From Symploca sp. SIO2E9 (GTDB lineage: Bacteria; Cyanobacteriota; Cyanobacteriia; Cyanobacteriales; Coleofasciculaceae), in assembly GCA_010692645.1 (NCBI GenBank), contig JAAHGS010000002.1, positions 44,153 to 108,152 of the forward strand: 64,000 bases of DNA, in the 5' to 3' direction. The first letter of the stretch is position 1; every line of letters starts with the position of its first letter. Below the pieces are notes generated by a model. It was not told the origin of the DNA. It saw only the letters and a program-made list of their open reading frames with translations, and searched no databases. The translations under genes were made by a program, and so were the position numbers. Of the stretch, positions 23,034 through 31,624 are shown in pieces.

Positions 23034-25622
23034 ATGAAACACCTGTTTTGCCGCCCCCAAACCAACACTGTTTCTAACAACCCCAGAAAGCGTCCCTCGC
23101 GATTATGGCTACTGCTGCTTGGCAGCACCTTAGTCTTAGTGCTGGGGATGAGTACTACCTTAGTACTTGCCCAAAGCGATCGCAGCCTCCAAGAACAAGA
23201 AAACCAGCTGATCCGGGAATACGCCTTACCCAGTGCCCCGGCTCAACCACCTGTCTATAAACCTCGACCTCGACCAGCTCCAGCCCGTAAACAACAGAGT
23301 GCTCCACCACCCAAACGAACTGCTCCTCCTCCAGCGCCCCCAAGAAGGGCTGCCCCTCCTCCACCTCGTCAACGGCAGCAAAGCTTTAGCACTCCTCGAA
23401 CCCAACCGAGCCGCCCAGCTCCTCGCCCTCAACGCCCTCAATCAGTTAGGTCGGCTCCAACTAGTGTTAGCCAAGCCCCTGCCACCGACAATATTCCAGA
23501 AAGTGAGTACATCCTATTTTTCAATCGCTCTCCAGTAGTGGGCAACCGCTTACGTCTGGAGGGTGTCCATTCCGAAGCACGACTTGGCTTTACGCGCCCT
23601 CGCAGTTGGGATCCAGAATCGATCAATGCCAAAGCATTAATCCGCTTCCGACACTCGCCAGAACTGCTTAAAGGCTCCTCAATGCTGACTTTAAAAGTCA
23701 ACGATACCAGTGTTGGTACTGTTGCGCTCAATCGCAAACCATCTGAGGTGGGTAATGAACTTTTTTATATCCCACGAGGGCTGCTGCAAGAATACAATGA
23801 AATCTCGCTGGTAGTGCAGCAGAATAACGCTAAATGCAGTGATTCTGATGACCCTGAACTTTGGACTGAGATTCTGCCCGATTCGCGATTATTATTTACA
23901 TTCAAAACTCAACCAACGACCCTGAATTTTAGTAACTATCCCTATCCGTTTTTTGACGAACTGAGCTTAGACCCCAATCGCGTTGTTTATCTCTTGCCAA
24001 GACTTAGTGATGCTTGGTTAACAGCAGCACCTCGTTTGCAAGCAGCTTTGGGTAGATTAGCTGATTTCCGTCCCATTGAGACGAAGCTAGTTGAAGATAT
24101 TAAGCAATTGAAGTGGGGTGACCGCTTGATGATTATTGGCACTCCCACTGATCAACCTGCTTTAAAAGATTTGGATTTACCTTTTGAGATCAGCAACAAT
24201 AAGTTACTGGATGGGGAGAAATCGCCTTTACCTGCAGATGTTGGGGTACTGATGCTAACCACGATTAGTGATGGCGGTACCCCTGTCTTAGTAGCTACGG
24301 GCAATGGCACAGAAGGCGTAATCAAAGCAGTCCAGTTTTTGGTACAGCCAGATACCCGTCAACTCGGTACCGGTCCCTACATTCTAGTTACCGATGTCGA
24401 AGACAAGCCAACGCCGAGACTTCGTCAGTGGCCTGGTTATTTGCCGGAGGAAAATACTTTTCAACTAAGTGCACTCAAAACCCGCATCGAGGGTAAGCCT
24501 TTTAAAGATGTCACAGTTAGGGGTAATGGGGCACCACCAATTGAGTTTGATTTTCGGGCTTTGCCGGATGATAGATTTAAACGGGGGAGTTCGATGAACC
24601 TAGTTTATAGCTATGGTCCGCAAGTAAATCCCAGAACTTCTGCTGTGGAAGTTTTAATTGATGGGGTTTTCATCGGAGGTAAGCGATTGACTAATAAGGA
24701 CGGAGATAGTCGCCAAACCTTGAAAGTTAATCTACCACCCGAACTAATTAAGCCCGATTCCAAACTGCAAGTAGCCTTCAGACTCGATCCTAGAGAACCT
24801 GCACGCTGTGGTAATCTCACTGACGACCAACTGACAGGCACGCTCCATGCTGATAGTAGCTTTGACCTTAACCGAGAAACCTCTGTACAACTTCCAGATC
24901 TTAAACTGTTGCGGTCTGGTTTTCCTTTTACTGCTCCTCAAGATCTTTCCAGCACTGCAATTATTTTGCCAGAAACTCCCTCAGATAGTGAACTGCTTAC
25001 CATGCTGGCATTAAGTGAACGCTTGGGTAGGTTGAGTCGCTCTGGGGGAATAGGGCTACAGGCTTATAAAGCTGCAAGCATACCACCTGGCATTCGTGAT
25101 AGCCACAATTTTGTAGGAATTGGTACCCAGGATAAATTTCCCTTTCAGGCAGAGTTTAACTCTAGTGGTGTTCGTTTAGGCAATTTGGGGTTGCGCAGGT
25201 CAAATCAGGCTAGCATCCAAACCCTGTCGGATCAGGATGGGGTGATTAGAGAAATCATTTCCCCTGATAACCGTCAAAGAGTGATTTTAGGTATTTTCGC
25301 TCAAACTGAAAGTGGTTTAGAACAGGCACGCCAGCTGTTACTCAAAGACTACTTGTTCTATCAGCTTCAGGAGGATACAGCACTTATTAGTACTAAACAG
25401 GAAAACCTCCCTACCTATGACCCCAATGCCTACAAAATCAAGTTTTCCAACAATGCCCCTTCAACAACGCGCGTGGAAAAAACAACGCTGCTGAGTAAGG
25501 CCTCTCGCTTTTTGCAAAATAATTGGTTCTTTCTACCTCTAGGAATTGTTGCAATAGTAATCCTACTCTACGGTATTCTTCAGCTTTCTCTCCAGCGCAT
25601 TAGTGATCAAAAGAGTCATTAG
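23034..25622 (+). CDS. bcsB: BcsB-like cellulose synthase periplasmic subunit
   Basis: 862 residues. A signal peptide or anchor (LWLLLLGSTLVLVLGMSTTLVLAQS) is followed by a striking Pro/Arg/Gln-rich linker (about residues 60-145, strings such as PAPPRRAAPPPPRQRQQ). The BcsB body has two carbohydrate-binding/flavodoxin-like repeats; the ILFFNRSPVVGNRLRLEGVHSE start, SSMLTLKVNDTSVGTVALN, EYNEISLVVQQNNAKCSDSDDPELWTEI and the matching second unit SSMNLVYSYGPQVNPRTSAVEVLIDG, LQVAFRLDPREPARCG show the duplication. A single C-terminal helix (NNWFFLPLGIVAIVILLYGIL) would contact BcsA. BcsB guides glucan through the periplasm and is required for BcsA activity. The Pro-rich linker is an unusual extra compared with proteobacterial BcsB. 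Confidence 0.9.
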   Translation: MKHLFCRPQTNTVSNNPRKRPSRLWLLLLGSTLVLVLGMSTTLVLAQSDRSLQEQENQLIREYALPSAPAQPPVYKPRPRPAPARKQQSAPPPKRTAPPPAPPRRAAPPPPRQRQQSFSTPRTQPSRPAPRPQRPQSVRSAPTSVSQAPATDNIPESEYILFFNRSPVVGNRLRLEGVHSEARLGFTRPRSWDPESINAKALIRFRHSPELLKGSSMLTLKVNDTSVGTVALNRKPSEVGNELFYIPRGLLQEYNEISLVVQQNNAKCSDSDDPELWTEILPDSRLLFTFKTQPTTLNFSNYPYPFFDELSLDPNRVVYLLPRLSDAWLTAAPRLQAALGRLADFRPIETKLVEDIKQLKWGDRLMIIGTPTDQPALKDLDLPFEISNNKLLDGEKSPLPADVGVLMLTTISDGGTPVLVATGNGTEGVIKAVQFLVQPDTRQLGTGPYILVTDVEDKPTPRLRQWPGYLPEENTFQLSALKTRIEGKPFKDVTVRGNGAPPIEFDFRALPDDRFKRGSSMNLVYSYGPQVNPRTSAVEVLIDGVFIGGKRLTNKDGDSRQTLKVNLPPELIKPDSKLQVAFRLDPREPARCGNLTDDQLTGTLHADSSFDLNRETSVQLPDLKLLRSGFPFTAPQDLSSTAIILPETPSDSELLTMLALSERLGRLSRSGGIGLQAYKAASIPPGIRDSHNFVGIGTQDKFPFQAEFNSSGVRLGNLGLRRSNQASIQTLSDQDGVIREIISPDNRQRVILGIFAQTESGLEQARQLLLKDYLFYQLQEDTALISTKQENLPTYDPNAYKIKFSNNAPSTTRVEKTTLLSKASRFLQNNWFFLPLGIVAIVILLYGILQLSLQRISDQKSH

Positions 25623-25656
25623 TCCTTACCTATAATCAATTAATTAATGAGTTGAC

Positions 25657-28278
25657 ATGTCTTTTTCCTGGTTCGGATCCCGGTCAATATCCAGTCGCTC
25701 TCAGCGTTCCCCTTTAGCCTTCTGGCTGGTGGATTTCCTGCCCCAGTTGTTTGAGAAAACCCTAGGGTGGTTGCCAATAAAGCCTTTGCAGTTGCTGATT
25801 GGATTGCTGTTGTTGTTATCTGTCCCTCTAATTGTTACACCCCTGAAAGTTTGGCAGCAATGCTTTGTTGCTTTGGCACTCATCTTTGTTGGTCAGTTGG
25901 TAGTGCAAGCTGAGTCGAGAGATTCTGATCAAAAAACAAATGAGTATTTGCACTTGTTTTTGGTGTGGCTCAGCTTAGTGACTACAGCTCGCTACCTTTA
26001 CTACCGCACCAGCTACACCCTGAATTTTGACAGCTGGCTCAATGGCACATCTTGTCTGTTGTTGTACGGGGCAGAACTGTATGCGATCATGACTCTGGTG
26101 TTAGCTTACTTTCAAACCTTCAAAATTCAGGAGCGGGAACCAGTTGATCTGGCAAGCTTTCCACAACACCAATGGTTCAGTGTCGATGTCTATATCCCGA
26201 CTTATAACGAGGATGTCGAGATTGTTCGTAAAACTATACTGGCAGCCTTAGCCCTAGACTATCCGGAGGACAAAAAACGAGTTTATGTCTTAGATGATGG
26301 CAGACCAGAAAAGTATGAAGAAGGAACCCAAAAGTATAAAGAAACTAAAGCCCGGAGAGAGAGTTTACGCCAAATCTGCCAAGAACAGGGCGCGATCCTC
26401 ATGACTAGGGGTAATAATGATCATGCCAAAGCTGGCAATATTAATCATGCTTTTCACCGTACCAATGGGGATTTAGTCCTAATCCTTGACTGTGATCACA
26501 TTCCCTCGCGACAGTTTCTCCAGCACACAGTGGGTTTTTTCTTCGACTCCAAAGTATCATTTGTACAAACCCCCCACTGGTTCTATAACCCTGACCCTTT
26601 TGAGCGTAACCTTTTAACTGGCGGTAGAACCCCGGTGGGCAATGAACTTTTTTATAAGGTACTCCAAAAAGGCAATGACTTTTGGAATGCTGCCTTTTTC
26701 TGTGGTTCAGCTGCTGTAATTCGCAAAAAGCATATTCTCCAAGTTGGGGGAATTGCTGTAGAAACGGTTACGGAAGATTGCCATACTGCCTTGCGGCTGC
26801 ATTCTTTGGGTTACAAGTCAGTCTACTACGACAAAATTATGATCGCTGGCTTGGCACCGGAAAAATTCTCTTCCTATATTGGTCAGCAAGTACGGTGGGC
26901 TCGTGGTATGGCTCAGATTTTGCGCCTCGAAAACCCCCTGTTTAACCCGAAACTGAAGCTGACAATCCCTCAAAGAATCTGCTATTTCAGCGCTACTTCC
27001 CACTTTTTCTATGGTTATCCCCGCCTAATTTACGCGATCGCTCCCACCCTGTTTTTGTTGTTTGGTCTTAGACCTATTGAGGGTTTAGGATTAGAAACTC
27101 TAGTTTATGCTCTTCCCCATATTCTTCTCTCCCTGAATGCTAACTACATCACTTACAAGGAGGTTCGATTTTCCTTCTGGAATGAAATTTTTGAATTTGT
27201 GATGGCTTTTCAAGCTGGATATGTGACTTTGATGGCAATGATCAATCCCAATCTGGGTTCGTTTAACGTTACTGACAAGGGATTGACAGTAACCAAGCGT
27301 AGCTTTGATTGGGAGTCGGCGCGTTATCTTGTGGTCGTAGCGGCATTGGTTCTTCTCTCCCTAGTTAGCGTTCCCTTTTGGTTGCTGCTACGCCCAGAGG
27401 ATGCTGAAGCAGTTATAATTAATGGTCTTTGGTGTATCTTTAATCTACTCCTGCTGCTAGCTGCGATTCTAGTTGCTTTTGAACAACCACAACTACGAGT
27501 TGCACACCGCTTGCCGCGACGCCTTGGTGCTATTGTTCACAGTTTGGATCAGACTTGGAGTGGCACAACTATAAATGTCTCTGAAACTGGTGCTCTGATT
27601 GCTTTAAATAGTTCGCTCAATCTACCTGAGGAGGTGGAAGTAGAGTTAGTGGGCGACTATGGTACACGGGCGCTACTGGAAGCACGGATTATCAGGGCAA
27701 CTCCTGTAGAGGGCAATCTAACTCACTTAGCAGTTGACTTCGTCGAGCCTACTCAAACTCAGCTGGATAATCTAGCCTTGGTAATCTATTCCGATGTCAA
27801 AGAGTGGTTTTCTCAGAAACGCCAGGATATAGACCGGCCCCTGACATCCCTGCAATTCCTTGCCACCAGTCTCAACCGCTCCTTACAGGAGTTTCAACCT
27901 GCCAGTAGTAATTTTACTAGGGTGCGCAAGTCGGTTCGGGTGGCTGCCCAGATTTACTGGGAAGGTAACTTTTATCCCGGAGAAGTTACTGAGATTGGAA
28001 TGAATGGTCTGCGAATGGAATTAGATGTAAGTGTAATACTTCCTTCCTTGGAGAGGTTCAAACAAGAAAAACCACTAGTTGGCTTGCTCTTGATTCAAGA
28101 TGCAACAGAACCCCTGCCAGAGCGCTTTCTGACTGAGGTTGTAGCAGTAGAGGAGTTGCCATCTCTAGAAAATAGTAGCGAATCCATGGGAACATTTGCA
28201 CTGGAACTAAAGTTTCCAGAACAATTAAAGCGCCAGCATATCCGCAGAATCAAACAACTTTTGAAAATTCTGCACTAA
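25657..28278 (+). CDS. bcsA: Cellulose synthase catalytic subunit BcsA with PilZ
   Basis: 873 residues of a GT2 processive synthase in the inner membrane. Motifs in order: VDVYIPTYNEDVE, VYVLDDGRPEKYEE (first Asp), LILDCDHIPSRQFL (DxD-type), VTEDCHTALRLHSLG (TED, catalytic base), and QQVRWARGMAQI (Q-x-x-R-W). Helices flank the catalytic loop. A PilZ domain follows around residue 620: RLPRR (R-x-x-x-R) and NVSETGAL (N-x-S-x-x-G), the c-di-GMP switch, so synthesis is probably c-di-GMP-dependent. A second PilZ-like unit sits at the C terminus with RKSVR and TEIGMNGLRMELD. It uses UDP-glucose to extend beta-1,4-glucan. Confidence 0.93.
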   Translation: MSFSWFGSRSISSRSQRSPLAFWLVDFLPQLFEKTLGWLPIKPLQLLIGLLLLLSVPLIVTPLKVWQQCFVALALIFVGQLVVQAESRDSDQKTNEYLHLFLVWLSLVTTARYLYYRTSYTLNFDSWLNGTSCLLLYGAELYAIMTLVLAYFQTFKIQEREPVDLASFPQHQWFSVDVYIPTYNEDVEIVRKTILAALALDYPEDKKRVYVLDDGRPEKYEEGTQKYKETKARRESLRQICQEQGAILMTRGNNDHAKAGNINHAFHRTNGDLVLILDCDHIPSRQFLQHTVGFFFDSKVSFVQTPHWFYNPDPFERNLLTGGRTPVGNELFYKVLQKGNDFWNAAFFCGSAAVIRKKHILQVGGIAVETVTEDCHTALRLHSLGYKSVYYDKIMIAGLAPEKFSSYIGQQVRWARGMAQILRLENPLFNPKLKLTIPQRICYFSATSHFFYGYPRLIYAIAPTLFLLFGLRPIEGLGLETLVYALPHILLSLNANYITYKEVRFSFWNEIFEFVMAFQAGYVTLMAMINPNLGSFNVTDKGLTVTKRSFDWESARYLVVVAALVLLSLVSVPFWLLLRPEDAEAVIINGLWCIFNLLLLLAAILVAFEQPQLRVAHRLPRRLGAIVHSLDQTWSGTTINVSETGALIALNSSLNLPEEVEVELVGDYGTRALLEARIIRATPVEGNLTHLAVDFVEPTQTQLDNLALVIYSDVKEWFSQKRQDIDRPLTSLQFLATSLNRSLQEFQPASSNFTRVRKSVRVAAQIYWEGNFYPGEVTEIGMNGLRMELDVSVILPSLERFKQEKPLVGLLLIQDATEPLPERFLTEVVAVEELPSLENSSESMGTFALELKFPEQLKRQHIRRIKQLLKILH

Positions 28279-28716
28279 TGTCTTGAGGCTAACTCTGATC
28301 TTCTGTAAAAGCAGTTTTCAAGTTCCCAGTCATTGAAGCCGAAATTTACGCTATATCATAAAGTGACCAACAGTTATGACTTGGAGCAGAGGAAATTCAC
28401 AAATAATTTATATTTTTTTTAATTTCTTCACCTTTGCTTTACGGAAGTTTAAGAAAACAGACATTAAATTGAGTAAAATAAGGTGAAATGCAATTGGCTT
28501 CACTCATAGCCATTGAGCTAGCACAACCCTAAATAGGTTTTGTAGCAGTTAACGGAAGTTGGTAATTGATAATGGGTGTATCAACAGTATGTAGTCATGG
28601 GTGTATCGGTAATTTCGTGACCTGAGGTAATGGTGAAATCTGCATTCAACGCTTGCCTCAAGAGCTTTTTGGCAAGGAATGAGATGCACCAGCTGCCTTT
28701 AGGGAGCTAGCCAAAA
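28279..28716. other. Intergenic region after the cellulose operon
   Basis: 438 bp with no gene. No obvious terminator directly after bcsA; the segment 28410-28500 is AT-rich and may promote the next gene. A GGGAG site (28700-28704) precedes the ATG at 28717. Confidence 0.4.
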
Positions 28717-29667
28717 ATGTTGATTTATCACTGTGCTTTATCAATCATGACCGGATCTCCACTCCAGAAATTTGTCCTTACACCAATAGTGTTTTCAGCG
28801 TCAGTTTTTGCCGTGCTGAGTTTACCTCTAGCTCTGCTTGGCCCAAACGAAATCAACCTCCAAATGGAGAAAGAGCAGATATTTCATGGTCGATTAAGGG
28901 ATGTTGCTACTCCTTACCTGGGTTTGGCAGCTGCAATTAGTGTCGGAGCAGGCGTCACCAGTGTGGCAGTTGCAGGATGGAGAGAATCTTCTCGTAAATC
29001 TGCTCAAGTTGAGGAGCAACTATTGACTCTCAAACAAGATCTCCAGGAAAAAGAGGGTGTATTAGAGAAGCTTAAACTCTCAGAATCAAAGTTGACAGCT
29101 TCTGGACTAAAGGAATTTTTGTCTGAGCCAGCGATACCCGAGCAAGCACTCAACAGAACCAGCGCTAGCCTTGATGCCAAAACTCTGCTTGAACCCTCAA
29201 TGCCTAAGGCTCAAGCAATTGCAGATAAACCAGTAGCAGCATATCCGTCAGCCTCGGTTCCAACTTTTCTCAACCACTCTCAGGCAGAACCTACACCCAA
29301 GTCATCAACAACGGCAACCTCAACAACGCCATCAGGGGTTGAAGAGCTTCACTCTCAAATGCAACAACTCATGGCTCAGATGAATTATCTGCAAAAGGCG
29401 ATGCAAGCCATGCCGACAGCTACCAATTCCAATTCACAATCCCAGCAATTTGTCAAATCTTGGTCAGTTTATGAGTCACTTGGCGGTCAATCTGAACTCG
29501 AAACCCCCTGGCAAGAAACTGATTGGGAAAGCCGGGAATTGACCACGAAGCTACCTCAATCTCACGGACAATCTCAGAGTTGGTCACAACAGAAACCAAG
29601 AGCATTAAGAGCAAGAGCATTAAGGACTAGCTATTCTCTTGCTGGCAACAGTCCCAAGTCGGCTTGA
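28717..29667 (+). CDS. Unknown membrane protein with coiled coil
   Basis: 316 residues from an ATG with a GGGAG ribosome site 12 bp upstream; an ATG ten codons on is also possible. Two hydrophobic helices (about residues 20-43 and 67-88) are followed by a coiled coil around residues 90-130 (QVEEQLLTLKQDLQEKEGVLEKL), a Ser/Thr/Pro-rich section, a second short coiled coil (ELHSQMQQLMAQMNYLQKAM), and a basic, disordered C terminus. I do not recognise a family. It is downstream of bcsA but separated by 438 bp, so a link to cellulose is only positional. Confidence 0.75.
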   Translation: MLIYHCALSIMTGSPLQKFVLTPIVFSASVFAVLSLPLALLGPNEINLQMEKEQIFHGRLRDVATPYLGLAAAISVGAGVTSVAVAGWRESSRKSAQVEEQLLTLKQDLQEKEGVLEKLKLSESKLTASGLKEFLSEPAIPEQALNRTSASLDAKTLLEPSMPKAQAIADKPVAAYPSASVPTFLNHSQAEPTPKSSTTATSTTPSGVEELHSQMQQLMAQMNYLQKAMQAMPTATNSNSQSQQFVKSWSVYESLGGQSELETPWQETDWESRELTTKLPQSHGQSQSWSQQKPRALRARALRTSYSLAGNSPKSA

Positions 29668-29721
29668 AGAAGATCTTAGGTGTCTGGTTTTAACCAGAAA
29701 GTCAGAAGATAGCGGGGTAGT

Positions 29722-30924
29722 TCATGGAATAATTTCCGTCACTACAGGTTCACCAGCACCACCATTAACAACAATACTTTGATCTTGAAGTTTACCCACA
29801 GCTGCTGCACCAGTTGTCAGCAGTGGTGGGTCAATCTGTTGATAAATTACATTGCCTGAGGCCTGCATATTTTGAGTTGGAATATCCCACCTCAGCTGAT
29901 TAGCATATAGTTTTGCCTGATTACGATCAGCAAGGCCTTGAACACCGCCAGTCAAATTTGCAACTTCTCGCTCTAAATCTATTTGACCCTGGTTAGCTGT
30001 AACAGTAAGTTTTTCTTGTTGATCAATAATCTGGACTGGTTGATCTGAGACTGCTGTCTGCGCATCTAAGTTCCAGACTACTGAATTACTTGAGATCAAC
30101 ATCGGTGGCTCTAACGATGTCAGCTGCACATTCTGCTGGAGTGTTACAGTCTTTGTTTTCTGGTTCAATTGAGACTTGTCTGCTTCAACGCGGTCACTGA
30201 CTGTATTATTTTTATAACGTTCCATCTGAGTGCGCACCGGTCCAATTACTTTCTGAGCTTGGATCAGCCAAACTAGACGTTCTGTTTTCATTTGTAAGTT
30301 TGGGTCTTTGGAAATTGCTGCCACTTGACCAAATAATTCCAGACGCTGCTGCCGAGAAAAGTACCGCCCTTCCTTTGCCGAAGCTTGAAATTGGGGGTGG
30401 TTGCCCTGCAAGTTGTTACGGACAACTAACAAATCTTCTTGAGGAAGCCATTCCAATTCATCGCCCTTGAAAACAGTGCCATTACGGAGATCAGTTGCTA
30501 CAATTTTCTCTTGGAGAAGGATCGCCTTACCATCCTGCTGGATTTCTCCTCTGTTGGCTGACACCTGCAAGACGATTTCCCCATCTTGGAACAAGTCCCC
30601 AGTTGGATTATTAACTAAAGCTGTTTTTTGGTCTTGAGAGTATGTTGCTTGTTTTGCCTCAACTTTCCACAGAGGAAGCCCTTGATTATCAACCTGATCC
30701 AAGGTGACATTTTTTAAGACTAGGCTGGCTTCAACTTCGGTTTCAGTAGTATCGCCCTTGAGTGTCTCATTCCTGTTGCTTTTGCCCTCACAGGCAGATA
30801 ACATTGTTGCCATGGCAAGGAAGCCAAAGGCAAAAACTAGCAATTGTTTTGCCTTGGCAATTGTTCCCGCTTGCTCCCATAAAGGGAGTAATTGATTACT
30901 CTTCCTGCTCATCCATAAGACCAA
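29722..30924 (-). CDS. lptC: LptC-like LPS transport protein
   Basis: 400 residues, roughly twice proteobacterial LptC and typical of cyanobacterial forms. N-terminal hydrophobic stretch then a lipobox-like LSACEG, so either a lipoprotein or a membrane-anchored protein. The body repeats OstA/LptA-like beta-jellyroll strands: LVLKNVTLDQVDNQGLPLWKVEAKQATYSQ, VSANRGEIQQDGKAILLQ, ERVVWL-type segments, LYANQLRWDIPTQNMQASGNV. LptC accepts LPS from LptBFG and hands it to LptA. The start overlaps the 3' end of the NYN gene by 29 bp; a start four codons later (30912) is possible and still overlaps. Confidence 0.8.
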   Translation of the reverse strand: MVLWMSRKSNQLLPLWEQAGTIAKAKQLLVFAFGFLAMATMLSACEGKSNRNETLKGDTTETEVEASLVLKNVTLDQVDNQGLPLWKVEAKQATYSQDQKTALVNNPTGDLFQDGEIVLQVSANRGEIQQDGKAILLQEKIVATDLRNGTVFKGDELEWLPQEDLLVVRNNLQGNHPQFQASAKEGRYFSRQQRLELFGQVAAISKDPNLQMKTERLVWLIQAQKVIGPVRTQMERYKNNTVSDRVEADKSQLNQKTKTVTLQQNVQLTSLEPPMLISSNSVVWNLDAQTAVSDQPVQIIDQQEKLTVTANQGQIDLEREVANLTGGVQGLADRNQAKLYANQLRWDIPTQNMQASGNVIYQQIDPPLLTTGAAAVGKLQDQSIVVNGGAGEPVVTEIIP

Positions 30925-31498
30925 TACCCGACAGCGGACGATAGGTGTAACCTTGTCGAGGCATTTTTTGGATGCTTTCTTTAATTTGATCGAGGTCGAT
31001 GTAGCGGTCAGCTACGTTAATAAGACTATCACTAGTCATCGAACGCAGGCTTACTACTTCTACCCGAGATCCTCGATAGCTAACAGCATCCACTGCATAG
31101 GAAAGATCTCCATCGCCGCTGACAAGAACTGCCGTGTCGTAGGAACCTACTAGCGCCATCATGTCAACAGCAATTTCCACATCCAGATTGGCTTTTTTAG
31201 AACCATCTGGCAGCTGCACTAAATCCTTAGCAATCACTCGGTAGCCATTGCGGCGCATCCACAACAAAAAACCTTGCTGCTTCTCATTGGTGCGATCAAC
31301 ACCAGTGTAAAAGAAAGAGCGCAGTAGCCTAGAACCTTCAGTCAGACGACTTAGCAGCTTCGTATAATCGATTTCAATTCCCAGTTGCAGTGCAGCATAA
31401 AACAAATTTGAACCGTCAATAAAAATGGCGACACGACCGCGATTTTCTAAAACTTGTTCAGGTGTAAAAACAGGGTCAGTACTAAAGTTAGTCAACAT
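30896..31498 (-). CDS. NYN domain protein, LabA/DUF88 family
   Basis: 200 residues. The PIN-like NYN nuclease fold is clear: RVAIFIDGSNLFYAALQLG (first Asp), NLDVEIAVDMMAL, and VLVSGDGDLSYAVDAVSYRGSRVEVVSL (acidic SGDGD). LabA in Synechococcus affects circadian output; most relatives are putative ribonucleases. In the same direction and close to metG upstream and lptC downstream, so probably one transcription unit with lptC. Not named labA because several paralogues exist in these genomes. Confidence 0.88.
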   Translation of the reverse strand: MLTNFSTDPVFTPEQVLENRGRVAIFIDGSNLFYAALQLGIEIDYTKLLSRLTEGSRLLRSFFYTGVDRTNEKQQGFLLWMRRNGYRVIAKDLVQLPDGSKKANLDVEIAVDMMALVGSYDTAVLVSGDGDLSYAVDAVSYRGSRVEVVSLRSMTSDSLINVADRYIDLDQIKESIQKMPRQGYTYRPLSGIGLMDEQEE

Positions 31499-31624
31499 AA
31501 TTATTATTCCTCAGTTTGTTATGAAAAAAAATGATTCCTCCTCTGCCCACAACTAAAATTTTGGTCAGCCGCCGGATGCTATTTATGATAAAGTACTCTA
31601 AATATTTAAGACGACGTAACAAAA

